Assembly: GCA_902702965.1 (NCBI GenBank)
Contig: CACRXP010000679.1
Location: forward strand, 1-64,000
From: Spirometra erinaceieuropaei
Taxonomy: Eukaryota; Platyhelminthes; Cestoda; Diphyllobothriidea; Diphyllobothriidae
Reading direction: 5' to 3'
DNA length: 64,000 bases
Part shown: positions 33,455-45,205 of the stretch, one piece after another
Numbering within the stretch: the stretch's first letter is position 1
How the letters are laid out: each line of letters begins with the position of its first letter
Notes under the pieces: generated by a model
What the model was told of the DNA's origin: nothing
Seen by the model: only the letters and a program-made list of their open reading frames with translations
The model's database searches: none
Made by a program: the position numbers and the translations under genes

Positions 33455-34425
33455 TCTTAGATCTTGAAAACGGCTGATCTTGATATCTTTGGGATTGCAA
33501 TCACAGAAACCGAAGTTTCTGCCCTCCTAAATGCCGTAAACCGAGCGCATCCATCGATCAAATTTACGTTGGAGATGAAATCTGCCGGTTCGCTTGCTTT
33601 ATTGGATGTTCTTCTAAACAGGTGATCTGGCGGTAGCATCCGAAGGAGCGTCTATCAGAATAAGATCTGATCTGAACAATACACGAACTTCGCTAGTTTC
33701 GTACCTCTCCAACAAAAAACGAAATCTAGCCAGGTTTTCGGCACAAAGGGCCAAAAAAAATTTGTTCAACAGATAGTATCGAGGAGGAACTTAGAAAAAT
33801 CCAGGTCCTGTTTCGCGAAAATGGGTATCCTGGCAGGTTCATTGCAAAGAACTTTTCCGAATGACCCGCAAAACCCACCACACTGACCGCCGAAAAAAAA
33901 CGTTGTTCCTCAGAGTCCCATTCCAAGGAGACGCTGTAAGCGAACTCCTAAGAAGACGCCTTGACCAAGCTGTCTCGGCAACCTTCCCGCCAGCAAGGGT
34001 TCGCATATCATTCTCCACTAAGCCTATTTTACGCGGAGAAGGCAAGGATAGGCTGCCACTTCAGACCGCCTCAGTGTGCATCTACTCATTCACTTGCTCC
34101 TGTGGAGCAGGTTATAGTGATCGTACGAGTCGGCGTCTATTCTAAAGAATACAAGAACACCTTCCCTAACTGTTAGTCACAGCTGAAACTAGGAGAATAG
34201 ACAGCGCCATACTTGCGCATACAGTGGATTCAGGGCATCGTGTGGATCCCGCTGAAGCATTTCGTGAGATTTATAAGGTCCCCTCGAGCTATCCTAAGCT
34301 ACTGGGCCAGCGCCTGTTAGCAAGAGCAGAAGCGGTCGCCATCAGGTTACGAAAACCGACCCTATGCGCTCAAAAGAACCTCGTTCAGGTTTCGCGCTTA
34401 CCATGTTCAAAGGTTGACTAACCAC
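33455..34425 (+). pseudogene. Penelope-like element (lineage B), RT end plus GIY-YIG
   Basis: A plus-strand fragment, in several frames, of a second PLE lineage. Residues in order: the end of RT (FTLEMKSAGSLALLDVLL at 33565-33620), then QYTNFASFVPL around 33680-33710, FRENGYP-like around 33810-33830, and in the open frame 33861-34145 KKTLFLRVPFQGDAVSELL, RRLDQAVSATFPPARVRI and SFTCSCGAGYSDRTSRRL. The last is the GIY-YIG region, with GYSDRT in place of the usual YIGRT. The frame 34224-34421 follows with DSGHRVDPAEAFREIYKV and LCAQKNLVQVSRLP. Stops near 33620, 33860 and 34146 disable it. The 5' RT part with the catalytic box is missing. No hammerhead core was found downstream. Confidence 0.75.
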
Positions 34426-34954
34426 ATGCAACTTTCTACGCCCTTCCGCTCCTACCTAGCCTGTAGTTTAAAAACCAACTTTTATTGATTCTTTCACTCA
34501 TTGTACCCCGTCCTGTCCTGACGAGCAGTTATCGAAAACAGCGTTCGCTTGCCACTTTGAATTCTAAATATCATAAATCCCTATTCCGAAATCGTGACTT
34601 AAGTTTAGGCTATGCCATAAGAGTAGACTCCGAACATTCCATAAGAACGATACTGCAGCCGTGAAAGAATGGATAGAAAAGCAAACTTACATTGAAAAAA
34701 GAAAAAATACCAGCCTTCATTATACCCAGCTTGAAAAATCTTAGTTAGTAGGAACTGTTAAACACTCCAGACACTCCTTCCTTTTTTATTTAGCCTTTTC
34801 GGGAATTTGAATGCACTCAACCCACACTCGCAGCCTGCATTTTAATGTCTCCTTGCTGCCCCTGCACATTTGCATCCAAGGGCCTCTGCTCATGAAGCCG
34901 CCCCCTCCTCCCGCTGGCCAGCGCTGACTCAGCAAATCTAATTAAGTGACCTGA
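34426..34954. other. Unassigned sequence
   Basis: No gene or named element recognised. Confidence 0.35.
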
Positions 34955-35055
34955 AACATGGTTAACACGATCTAACCAGCTGTTGCCTTCCACTGCTTGG
35001 TGCCTTTTGTTCAACGTCCATCCTATCACCGGTAGTCTTGAAAAAAAAACATCTG

Positions 35056-35965
35056 CTTGTCAGACGAAACCTTAACAGTTAACTTGAATCGACGGTCTAT
35101 AGGAAGGCAACGAACGTCACACAGCTTCTCAGTTTTCACAGCAACCATCAGGTGGCTCAAAAACGAAGTTTTGTGAAGACGCTCTTCAAACGGATCCAAA
35201 CTCATTGCGGCAAACCAGAGGACAGAGCACGTGAGACCTGTTATCTCCGCGACCAGTTTGTGCAAAATGGCTATCCGAGGGCATTCATAAGTCGCTGCCT
35301 ACGCGTTCGCCATCAGAGAACTCGAACATAAACGCCACCGACGATATGGCATTCACTGCAATACATCAAGGACGTTTCAGAAGCGACAGAACGCATTGCT
35401 GCGGAGCTAGGTGTTGGAACTGCACACCAACCCAAAGCCACCATGCGCAATAGAGTAATGAAAATCAAAGACCGGTTAAAGCCTGAAGAGCAATCTGGAG
35501 TAGTGTATCGCATTCCGTGTCAAAATTGTCCATGTAACTACACAGGACAGACTGGACGCATGCTCAGATCGCGCATACACGAACATAAGATAGCTGTGCG
35601 GCGAGACGACGCGTTATCACAAGTGGCCGCCCATCCCCTACGAAATAGGTGACGAGTTTAACCTTGCAGCCACCAAAATAGTCGCCCACGCCGGAAACAA
35701 AACAGGCCGAGAATTGATTGAAGCCTGGGCCTCCGATGAGAACTCGGTCAATCCAGTTATCGATCTGGCGCGAGCGTACAGGGCCCTGCGTAATCACTTC
35801 CAGTCGTGCGCCGTCGGCCGATGATTGGGCCCACATGCCTTATAACTGTCGCTTGTTCTGCTGCTGCTACTACCACTGACGATGGACTCCTGTACGAGTC
35901 TGAAATCTCAGGACAATAAACAAAGTGTTCCGGGGCTCGAATCTTCTTCTTCACTTATACAACAA
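35056..35965 (+). pseudogene. Penelope-like element (lineage C), GIY-YIG part
   Basis: Plus-strand PLE with the order VYRKATNVTQLLSFHS (35095-35145, end of RT), NGYPRAFISRCLR (35265-35310), YIKDVSEATERIAAELGVG (about 35360-35420) and, in the open frame 35443-35652, SGVVYRIPCQNCPCNYTGQT, LRSRIHEHK and VAAH. After a stop and frameshift at 35650 it continues NFAATKIVAHAGNKTGRELIEAW. The signature is VVYRI...YTG with the conserved Arg of LRSRI. The tail carries a hammerhead-like core and ends in TCTTCTTCTTC. Only the 3' half of an element is present. The paralogous site at 37605-37625 lacks it. Confidence 0.8.
35865..35935 (+). ncRNA. Hammerhead-ribozyme-like motif in lineage C PLE tail
   Basis: CTGACGA at 35876-35882 fits the CUGANGA core; helix II is GACTC/GAGTC with a GTAC-containing loop; GAAA is at 35902-35905; a following hairpin pairs GGACA with TGTTCC around a loop containing AATAAA. 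The layout copies that of lineage A although the surrounding sequence is different. The cleavage triplet is not certain. Confidence 0.5.
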
Positions 35966-36044
35966 ACGGTGTACTGAAAATTAATAAATAAGTTATTGCG
36001 ATTGAAAGCTTTTCCCTTAAACAACTCACCGGCATTCAGTTAGA

Positions 36045-36250
36045 AGTCAGTATTCTGTGGTAGGAGGCGATCACCGATCGTTCTTACGAAATTCACTCGT
36101 TCCGTTTTGCCTAAACGGCAGCCACACAGCGACGCCTGATAAAGGCAGAATGGCGTCACCGACAAAGACAAGAGAGACTGGAATGGTCATTTCTGGCGTA
36201 TTAGTCGTCGTCAGACAGTCATACCCATTTCCGAGGTGTGGAATACCTGT
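36045..36250 (-). repeat. SINE (family S1), inverted partial copy
   Basis: Complement of the S1 body: TGGTAGGAGGCGATCACCGA, CTCACTCGTTCCGTTTTGCC-like, GACAAAGACAAGAGAGACTG, GAATGGTCATTTCTGGC and TATTAGTCGTCGTCAGACAG. It sits inside duplication copy 1 and is absent from copy 2, so it inserted after the duplication or was lost from copy 2. Confidence 0.7.
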
Positions 36251-36453
36251 CGTTTACAAATGGACGTTTGATTTTATTGTGCCTGTGCGATTGCTCAAAC
36301 TTCACTGCGATTGTCTTTTTCTGATTGAAGGCCGATTAGGATGCTGGCAACCCGCCTCTAAAGTTTGGCTGCATGCTTTGTTTTCACCATGGGCACCGCA
36401 AAGTTTGTCTCCATATCTGCTTTCAAGAAAGCGAGTCTAGAAACCACGAAGTA

Positions 36454-37220
36454 GAGCAAGTTTGCTATCTCATGAAATGCTAACCGGCATTCTAAAGCGT
36501 GTTTTTGACTAGAAACGACTGCTTAAATTGGGTTTTAATAATGGTTATTGCACATCATAATCCCGAAACATTTAATTCATGTCAGGATACCGGCTTTCGG
36601 AACGACCTTCGTTCCGGCCGCCTGACCAACCGCCATCTACAAAAGTGGCTACTTAAGTACATGAGTACATCCTCTCGGAGCCGAACTGCCGTTAACTGTG
36701 CGTTCAGGTTTTCCAAACTACAAACTGTATACTTACCACGCAAGCGTTGTCACACATATAGGGCTCGCCAACTTTTGCGACAGATTCGAACCATGCTGTA
36801 TACCTAGTAAACGACATCAATAAATGGATAGATACGCTGCTGTATGAAAAAAACATTTTGTGGACTTAAAAAATCGCCTAATTAGAACCTTTTCTAAAAC
36901 CAAAAAATACCCTTTCGACAGATACGAAAATCGAAGGAAACTAATTTTCTACCAAATTAGTAAAGAAGGAGTATTTCCGGCATGTCTTCTAAAGAGCATT
37001 TTTGAATTCACAAATACATTTATGATTAATGAGGAAAGTACACACCACTCCAGACAGTTAAAAAGGAGCTCGTTTAAGAGCCGGCATCCTGTCGTGACCG
37101 GGTTTTCTTGAGATTATGCTACACAACAATTTGTATCACGACCCTCCGTCAGTACTATGCTAAAATGGAAGAAAAATCTCGGATTTTCAGCTAACATTTC
37201 ATGAGATAACACGGTTTCTG
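36454..37220. mobile_element. Hairpin element B8
   Basis: Starts at GAGCAAGTTTGCTATCTCAT after GAAACCACGAAGTA, exactly where B2 starts in the other duplication copy. It ends near ATTTCATGAGATAACACGG. Arms and the centre (CAACTTTTGCGACAGATTCG) follow the family order but are diverged. It must have been present before the E duplication, because the flanks match on both sides. Confidence 0.7.
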
Positions 37221-37920
37221 GGATATTTTATTTTCATTTGAGGAATAATTATTGCGTAAAAGATTGTGAGAAATAATAGAAAATAGGAAATGGATTTGCT
37301 CTCTAAAGAAGGCGTCTCCATTAGTCCCTTCCCCATGAAAATGCACTTGAAGATTAGTCATTTTTGTGTTTGGTTGCCACTGATGAATATTTATCACATA
37401 AAGAAAATTCAATGAGACCCGAGAATGGTAACCTTCCAGTAGCGGTGCCATTCCACTTGTCCTTACCACACACTAGTCAGAAGGTTCGGAATCATGTGCT
37501 ATGCCAGTATCAGCAAACCATGGCCCGATCTAACCAACTGTTGCGCTTCCCTGCTTGGCGTTTTTTGTTCAACGTCCACCTTGTCACCGGTTTTCTTGGA
37601 AATATATCTGAAAACAACGAGGTCTGTACTAAAAATTAATGAAGGAGTTATTGCGAGTAAAAGCTTTTTTCAGTAAATAACTCACCGGCATTCGGCTAAA
37701 GGTCGCGCTATTCTGTCGGCTACAGAATGACTTCTGATTATATGGTGCCGGTGCCATTATATAAACTCCACTCTGATAGTTGTTTCCCGCTCGAAAACAA
37801 GTTAAAATGCTCGTACTCTGCTTTTCAAGTTTGGCCGCATAGTTTTGTTTGCACCCTGGGTATAGTAAAGTTCATTTCCGTATCAGCTGTCGAGGAAGCG
37901 AATCTAGAAACCACGAAGTA

Positions 37921-39810
37921 CAGTATAGTGCGTGACCTATCTCATGAAATGTTGGCTGAAATTCTGAAATGCGTTTTCGATTATAAAGGATTACTTGGTC
38001 GCGGTTGTGATACTGATTATCATAAGGCATGCTCTTATAACATTTTAGACTCGGCCGGATGTCGGCTTTTAAAGGCATATCTTTTCAATCTCCTGTAGAA
38101 AACGTGCTCGGTAAAAAAGACTACTTAAGTAGCATGCATTTTCCCATCGATTTTCGATGGCCTTGAAAATTTAAATATATTTTATAAAAACCGCCAACCA
38201 AAATATGCTTTCTTCTAGTTAATCAATAGAGAATCACTTCTTCTATAAATTTTATACTTAAGGAAGGAGCATAATTGGGTTTTAAAAAAGTTTTCTAATT
38301 GATGGAAAAATTTGGATCCTGATCATTCAGTGCATTAGCGCTTAGAGATTACACTCTACACGGTGCATGCGTTCCGCGTAAAGAAAATCCCATATTTTTC
38401 TATGTCATTAAAGAGATATCATACAGGGTCCATAAAATTTTGCAATGAATGCGGACCATGTTGTACATTTCATGAGGAGCAGTGGTAAACGGCCAGGTAC
38501 GATGCTATGTGAATGGACATATCGCGGTCTTAAAAAGTCTCATAATCAGAAACTTTTTTAAAACCTAATTATACTCCTTCCTTAAGTATAAAATACAAAG
38601 AAGACGTGATTTTCTATTGATTGACTAAAGGAAAGCACATTTTTGTTTGTGGTTTCTATAAGATATGGTCGAAGTTTCAAAACCATCGAAAATCAATGAG
38701 AAAAATGCATGCCACTTATGTAGTCATTTTTTACCGAGCACGTTTTCTACAGAAGATTGAAAAGAAGTGCATTTAAAAGCCGACATCCTGCCAAGTCCGG
38801 AATGTTATAAGAGTATGCCGTAAGATAATCAGTATTACAAACGCGACCAAGTAATCCTTCCTAATCAAAGACGTACTTCAAAATTTCAGCCAACATTTCA
38901 TGAGAAAGGTCACGCACTGTAGGTGTGCTATCTCATGAGATGCTAACAGAAGTTATAACCGTGTTTTTGTTTCGGAAATTCTGCTCAAGTAGGCCTCTAC
39001 TACTGATTGATATGCGTCCTTGTCTAAAAAAATATTTAATTCATGTCAGGATGCCGGCTTTTGAACGAACTTCGTTCCGACCCCCTCCAAAAGCCGGCCT
39101 CCTCTAAAAATGGCTACTTAAGTAGTATAATTTCGTTTCACTGATTGCTGATGCCCTCCCAAATTTAAGTATATTATCTCGAAAGACGCATTAAAATACC
39201 ATGGGCTTCATTCATAGGATGGCAAATTACATCTTCGATTCTTGTTTTTGAAAAAAGTCATCTTTTGATTCTTAAATAAATTTTAAATTGCCGAAAAATT
39301 TCGAAACAGAACTGTCGTCAAACGGGGAGTCAGGGATTTCAAACTACAGACTGTATATTTACCATGTAAATGTAATCGTATATTTGCGAATGTAACAGTG
39401 AAGATGTCATATAGGGCTTGACAAACAATGCTGTATACTTAATTAATGGACGAATACGGTGCCAAATGAAATTACATCTTACGGTCTCGAGAATCGCATA
39501 AGTTGACCTCTTTCTAAGACCGGAACACACCGTTTGTCCAAATATAAGAGCCGGAGAAAGTTAACCTGCAACCCAATGGGTAAAAAAGAATATTTTTGCA
39601 TTTGCAAAGACACTGAAAACCAATGAGAAAAAAAACCTTTATTTTAAAGCACAGTTTTTTTGCAGGTGGCCGGGAGGGAGCTCGTTTAAGAATGGACATT
39701 CTGACATGACCGAAGTATATTAGGATTACTCTGTTTCCTAGGTAATCCTTTCAAACTGAAGACGGATTTCGGGATTACAGTTAACAGCACATGAGGTAGC
39801 CCAGCTACTG
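37921..39810. mobile_element. Hairpin element B2, split near its left end by A3
   Basis: The first bases are CAG at 37921-37923, then TA, then element A3, then TA again and GGTGTGCTATCTCATGAGAT from 38922. Joined at the TA, the left end fits the family B start CAGTAGGTGTGCTAACTCAT. The right end at 39810 reads GTAGCCCAGCTACTG. The arms show the usual landmarks (GTCAGGATGCCGGCTTTTGA at 39044, TGGCTACTTAAGTAGTATAA at 39110). Confidence 0.8.
37926..38919. mobile_element. Hairpin element A3, nested in B2
   Basis: 994 bp with ends TAGTGCGTGACCTATCTCAT and the complementary GAAAGGTCACGCACTG. It is flanked on both sides by TA (37924-37925 and 38920-38921). The arms pair for roughly 370 bp. Most of the first 200 bp are identical to A4 at 49206, and the central loop lies in the opposite orientation to that of A1 and A4. 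Non-coding. Confidence 0.85.
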
Positions 39811-39955
39811 CAATATTTTCTATTCACGTGCGGAACAGTTATTACACAAAACATTATGAGACGTGACAGAAGTTAAGTGATTGACTTGCTCTCCAACGTA
39901 AGTGCCACCATTAGTCACTTTCACAGGAAACTACTCTCGAAGATTACTCATTTCC

Positions 39956-40639
39956 CCTGTTCCAATATCGACTCCTTACTAAGATTTGCTCTTTTCGTGA
40001 GGAAGATCGATGGCACGTTTCTAAACGTGTGAAATTGTGACTTCTGTACCATTCGATTTCTCGGCGATCGATTATCGATTTCCGCATTTGTGGGACCAAT
40101 TTAAAAACGGTTTGGTCGTCGTAGCAACTAGTCACTGCAGGCAGAGTCGATGAAAGTTGGAGAGGAGTCAGCCTACTAGGTCAATAAAATACCTAATGTA
40201 ATTAGCGATTTCAAATAAATCACCGTTAACGGGGATGACCACATTTGTTTTCTTGCATTCTCTAGACATACGCTCAGTTTACGTTCAGCATAGTTGGAAC
40301 TCCTATGATCACATATCAGTTACCGGGAACCATTCATCTCCTGCAAAAACTAAACTTATTGAAAATGGTTATGGGCTTCTGGAAACACGTTCAGAATGAC
40401 ACTAACATCAGTCAGGCGAATCACACGCGTATGACAGGGAAAAGGCCTCAAACCCTGTAGATGACCATGACTTCTGGGACACCGAGGTTTTTATCGTCTC
40501 AGTGACCTCACGTTCAGACGGGGACCTGGAGACTGGTTCAAATGCTTTCCAACTTTCTGGTGTACCTGGTGTTTTGGCTCTGAAGCTGACAATACAGGAT
40601 CTGGGTGACAACCTAGATTGAAGGTGAAAGCCCATTTAA
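39956..40639. other. Unassigned sequence
   Basis: No gene recognised. Confidence 0.35.
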
Positions 40640-41045
40640 GTCTCCCCTTTGTCGGTAGTACTACTCTGCCTATACTACGCGCCACTATGCGACTGATGGT
40701 TAGGCTAGAGGGAGAGCCCGTAAGGCACAACGGAACGAGTGAGTTCCGTAAGAGCCATCTGTGAGCGCCCCCTACCATTGTATATTCTCGATCGAAACCG
40801 ACAGGACAACGATCCCATGGCTCATTGGTTAGAGGTGTGGACTTCTAACATGTCACGAGTTCGAGCCACGGGTGTTCCACACCTCGGGCTTGTGTATGAC
40901 TGGTTGACGACGGCTAATAAGCCAGAAATGGCCAGTCCAGTCTCCCTTGTCTGGACTCGAGGTGGAGATCCCCAAGGTACAACGGGACAAGTGAGCTCCG
41001 TAGCGCGATCGGGGAGCGCCACGTCCTACCATTGTAGTCATTTAG
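40640..41045 (+). repeat. tRNA-derived SINE (family S1)
   Basis: The body starts near TCTCCCCTTTGTCGGTAGTA and includes GGCACAACGGAACGAGTGAG and GTGAGCGCCCCCTACCATTG. The tRNA-like head has an A box at 40817-40837 (ATGGCTCATTGGTTAGAGGTG) and a B box CGAGTTCGAGCC at 40856-40867, then TGACGACGGCTAATAAGCC and GCCAGAAATGGCC. A second partial body follows (GGTACAACGGGACAAGTGAG, GGGGAGCGCCACGTCCTACC). The heads and bodies alternate as in a tandem dimer. Confidence 0.8.
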
Positions 41046-41097
41046 ACAGCAATTAGGACAGGCAAAGCGAACTGGCGAGCTAGAGGAAGCAGTTCGG

Positions 41098-41442
<345 letters not shown>

Positions 41443-42764
41443 CGATCAGTGAAACGAACGGTTCGGTTTCTTAACCGAACCCGTCATCACAGGCAGGCGG
41501 GAGAGGGTTCCTTTCCCTATGTCCGACCTTTCTGTCGACGTTAGAATTCCTTCCTCACCAGAAGTTGCTTGTTGTTGTGATGATAAATGTTGACATTTTT
41601 CTGAATGTTTAGCACGAACATAAACCTACTCTCTGAATAAAACCAAAGTTCACAACGAATGATTTGATGAATATGCTCTTTGTCAATTAAGCGAACTTCT
41701 TTTACAGTTTTCCTCCCCAAAAGTGGTCCGGTGGCTGTTTTTCGGCCAAGTATTAACGTCCATAATTGTTCTACGGTTCAATTAAGGGGAAATGGGAGCG
41801 TTCCGCCGAATAATGCAGCCCTTTTGACAGATAAGGGTAAGTGTTTGCCTTAAATTAAAACATTGGAGATCTACTTTTATTGTATTTGCACACGATAAAA
41901 CAGACTTCTAAAATCGCAAATGCACCAAGGAATGGGAAGGCTCGCAAGTCCCTTTTTTGCAATTCCTATTGACGGGAAACAGATCACATAAAACCAAACC
42001 GCACACCATGCACAAACTTTGCAATGGCCATGTACTGGCGGATCTTTTTGAAGCATTTTATGCAATATTTGCATATGCCAGGAACACATGGAAACGTTAA
42101 GATAAACGATTGTACATAAGCGCTATTAATGTTTTTCATTTAAACAAATTAGCAGCCATCAGTTTTTACGGAACAGTGCCGGAACCAATCTAATTTTCCC
42201 TGAGTCGACTTTTGAGGCAGACGACGTTGCTTTTTGCCTGATTTCGACTTCTTGCTGTTCCGCTTCGAAAAATTGGATGGGAAAAATGCCTTAACCGTAC
42301 ACCTTCGCAGCAAAAATATACTTCTGGACGTAGCACTCGGTTGCACCCTCGGTGATCGTTGGTTTTGAGAGTGCGCGGTTACACGGGCTTTACAAATGCG
42401 TAGAATACTGCTATCGAAGAAGCCTTTCGATTATTTTTAGTTAGAAAATTTGGTCACTTGGTTATATCTGGGTGTATTTGGGCAACGTTCTAATACAACC
42501 TAGTCGCTGGCTTTCGATCACCTTACTCAACGAATGCGTTGGTAAATAACTGACCGACATTCATCAGCATTTCCGGCGAAAATCTCGCCGGGTAACCTGC
42601 ACTTAATAGCAAGGCGCAGCAGGCACAGTGGCCATCGTCGGAAACGACGGCCTAAGTGGCAGTTGAGTGAATCTGGTGCGTTCCGTGTGCCATATTACCT
42701 TGGTACTGTAGCAGACGCTTCAAGGCCCCTTTCACATGCCAACCGTGCAGACGCGCCATGTGGC
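41443..42764. other. Unassigned sequence
   Basis: No gene recognised. Minus-strand frames at 41877-42089 and 42149-42346 have no domain. 42390-42600 may be another very old hairpin arm. Confidence 0.35.
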
Positions 42765-43065
42765 AGTTCGCGCCCTCTTGCTTTCCTCCGCCTTGCCGCG
42801 CTGCCTTCCTGTCCGCCTAACACTCGATACGCTGCTGGGACGCGAGGGGCTTTTCACTAGCCCCGCGAGTCCTCCGGGCCAATCAACGCTGTGCTCCCTC
42901 TGATTGGCTGGCGGACGCGGAGACAACGAAAGGCGCACACACACGCGCTGGATCTCAGCACCTCGAAGGCGGACACAGACAACAACTTGCCTGGAGAGCA
43001 CGCTTACGGAGACTGTCCACAGAGCCCTTGTGTGCGCACTTCCAAAACTGTCCAGCTTACTCCGT
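42765..43065 (+). repeat. GC-rich dispersed repeat H, copy 1
   Basis: Shares with 44925-45205, in the same order and direction: CTGCTGGGA.C, GCGAG..CTC, GCCAATCAACG, CTGATTGGC, GGCGCACACACACGCGCTGG, CACCTC.A.GGC, and ACTTGCCTGGAGA.. .CGCTT. It is GC-richer than the surroundings. The paired frames in it are not supported as genes. Confidence 0.7.
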
Positions 43066-43287
43066 CTTTCCTGACTTTTGATTGGGCATCTTTGTCTTGA
43101 CACCACACCACTTTCGACACCCGCATGACGCACGGTAACCCCTCGGGCCTGAGCTGGGGAGTCTCTGGTTCAAATGCACTGAGTCACGTCGGTTAGATAC
43201 TACGTCTCGTGTAAGCACCACGCCACCCCACCAGAGACTTTGCTCTGACACGCAAGCAAACAGCCAACTCACGGCTACCTGACGGGG

Positions 43288-44082
43288 GTAACAATCGGGA
43301 GATGGCACCCAAAAAATCCGCCTAACCAAAGCAGCCTGTCTTACGGGGCAGGTGGTAATAGGGGTTTTATGGGTGGTGGCTGGTGGGGATGTACGATACT
43401 AGTCGACGGAAAGCCTTATTTGAACAGGTGGATGATCGAATTTGGCCCGCTCTCCGTTCCGTTATTACAAAATGGGCCGTCAAAGGCAGTATAGTGGTAA
43501 CGGACGAGTGGGAGGCGTATAATCTTCTTCCCTCATAAGGTTATCGACATTTCTCTGTTAACCACTCAAAAAACTTCAAGGACCCTACCATCGGACGGCA
43601 CACCAATGCCATTGAGGCATACTGGAGTAGACTGAAAAGGAAACTCCACGAGTGAGGCCCTGTATGTGGTCAAGCTGTGTGGTCTCACATACACGAAGTA
43701 CAATATCGTCTTTGGTTTGGCCTCAGTGCCATGTCTATGACAGATGCCTGGGAACTGTTCCTGTCCCATGTTGTGTAGACTTATCCTATTTAAAAGTGAT
43801 TTTTTTGTAATAAACTGCCGTAATGCGAATGTATGCCGCATATTCAGGTGTACGTGTGTCACGATGGGGAAAGTTGGGTAACAGCGACCGCCGTCCATGT
43901 AACCTCCTGTGATGTTCGTTCGGCCAGCCCATGTCAGGCCGTCGGGGAAAGTCCAAGTGGTGCGTGAAAGTAGGCCTTCAACTGCTGATAGAACCTGAAG
44001 GCGTTTGCGTTCACTGGTAAAGGTAATATTTCTAGGTAATGGATTTTTTTGGGTGCCATCTCCCGATTGTTACTGGTGACCT
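43288..44082 (+). mobile_element. Merlin-like DNA transposon relic
   Basis: A transposase fragment (43404-43778) is flanked by inverted repeats: 43288-43320 (GGTAACAATCGGGAGATGGC, then ACCCAAAAAATCC) and the complement at 44046-44080 (GGATTTTTTTGGGTGCCATC, then TCCCGATTGTTAC). At ~795 bp it is internally shortened compared with an autonomous element. Merlin elements are the eukaryotic relatives of IS1595/IS1016. I could not find a convincing 8-9-bp target duplication. 43333-43385 may hold a piece of a C-family element in reverse. Confidence 0.7.
43404..43778 (+). pseudogene. IS1595/Merlin-type DDE transposase fragment
   Basis: A single plus-strand frame, with two in-frame stops (TAA at 43536-43538 and TGA near 43653), reads KALFEQVDDRIWPAL, GSIVVTDEWEAYNLLP, stop, GYRHFSVNHSKNF, GRHTNAIEAYWSRLKRKL, stop, then HEVQYRLWFGLSA and WELFLSHVV before a terminal stop. 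TDEW and HTNAIE.YW are the second-Asp and Glu/Asn regions of ISXO2-like (DDE_Tnp_IS1595) transposases, and VNHS..F between them is also characteristic. The N-terminal zinc ribbon and first catalytic Asp region are missing. Dead copy. Confidence 0.8.
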
Positions 44083-44924
44083 GTGCACAGAATAAACCAG
44101 TCCCCACAGCTCCTTGACTTCTGACATTAGACGTCCCGAATTTATTATGTGTGGTTACAGTTGGTCTCACATCCCTGACTCCCAATATCCCCACCAAAAT
44201 CGCTTCTCCAGTATAAAATTAGAATTTAGCAGTTACCGACGGGCAATTTAGTTTCATCCGGAAACAACTTACGTCATGAGGGTGTATGTCTACGACTTGG
44301 GGTCAGCATGCTTTCACGTGGATTAATTAACCCTAAGTAAGGATGGCTTTCTCGCCAATCGCATGGATTGTGATAGGTGAGGCAGTTCCTAAGGCAGACT
44401 ACAGAAAGTATGAAGCTGATGCGGTCGGCGAATTCATAAGGATAGTCGATACACGACAACCGACACCTCTACCCGCCCAAATATCGCAGTGAATGCCCAG
44501 TAGCTCACTCCGTGCGGGCACGCCTACCAGAGTATGACAGTCTGACTGATACTTTTATTGAAGACTCACGAAAAACCTTCTGCACACCGAGGAGGGATGA
44601 ATTCATCAGCACATTTGAATAGCTAACATTAGGTTAAATTACCTACTACACTCGCTGTATTCTGCAAGAATGCCTACGGAATGGGATGCGCGGAGTAGCG
44701 CTCGGATCCTCTTAGTCGCTCCCCTGACTAAAAAGTACTAGCTTGGGGGAGAAACGATGAAGTTGTCTACCCATTAAGTATTTTCAAATTTGTTTCATGC
44801 TTTACGTTATGTTTTTTCGACTTTTTCAATCGTCAATTTTTTCATCTGCGCTCGGCTCTAACGCATCTTGATTCCTAACTGTCGTTCGGACCATGGAGTT
44901 ATGTGCTATTCCGCGCATCCTTGT
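44083..44924. other. Unassigned sequence
   Basis: No gene or repeat recognised. Confidence 0.35.
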
Positions 44925-45205
44925 TCTCCTCCGTTTCGTCATGCTGTCCTTTCGTCCGTCCAACGCTCCCTGTCAATTCCCTGCTGGGATCCCGCAAGCC
45001 TTGTCGCTGGTCTCGCGAGTGCTCGAAGCCAATCAACGTCGTCCCTTCTCTGATTGGCCGGGGACCACTGAGACAGAGCGAACGGCGCACACACGCGCTG
45101 GAAGCTAATCACCTCAACGGCAGACACAAACAGAACTTGCCTGGAGAAACCGCTTGCGGCGGCGGCGGTTTGCAGGGTCACACTTACTCAGCAGTCAAGG
45201 TTATT
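44925..45205 (+). repeat. GC-rich dispersed repeat H, copy 2
   Basis: Counterpart of 42765-43065, about 2.15 kb downstream. The Merlin-like element lies between the two copies. They could be two insertions or a direct duplication whose middle has changed. Confidence 0.7.

Larger units (their letters stand above)
34955..37365 (+). repeat. Segmental duplication E, copy 1
   Basis: The backbone (34968-35055, 35966-36044, 36251-36453, 37221-37365) matches 37515-37920 and 39811-39955 in order: CAACTG/CAGCTG with CTTGG.G..TTTTGTTCAACG, TCACCGG, AAAATTAAT..A..AGTTATTGCGA, CTCACCGGCATTC, AAGTTTGGC.GCAT, GTCTAGAAACCACGAAGTA, and after the hairpin element GAAGATTAGTCATTT. This copy carries a lineage C PLE, an inverted SINE and hairpin B8. 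Confidence 0.8.
37515..39955 (+). repeat. Segmental duplication E, copy 2
   Basis: This direct copy of 34955-37365 lacks the lineage C PLE and the inverted SINE, but carries element A3 inside B2. At 37590-37640 the reading CACCGG, TTTTCTTGG, AAACAACG..GTCTGTACT, AAAATTAAT bridges the site occupied by the PLE in copy 1. Confidence 0.8.

Noticed and set aside
42732..43133. 133-codon minus-strand frame
   Set aside because: Lies in GC-rich repeat H, where stops are rare; the counterpart at 44.9-45.2 kb is not open in the same way.
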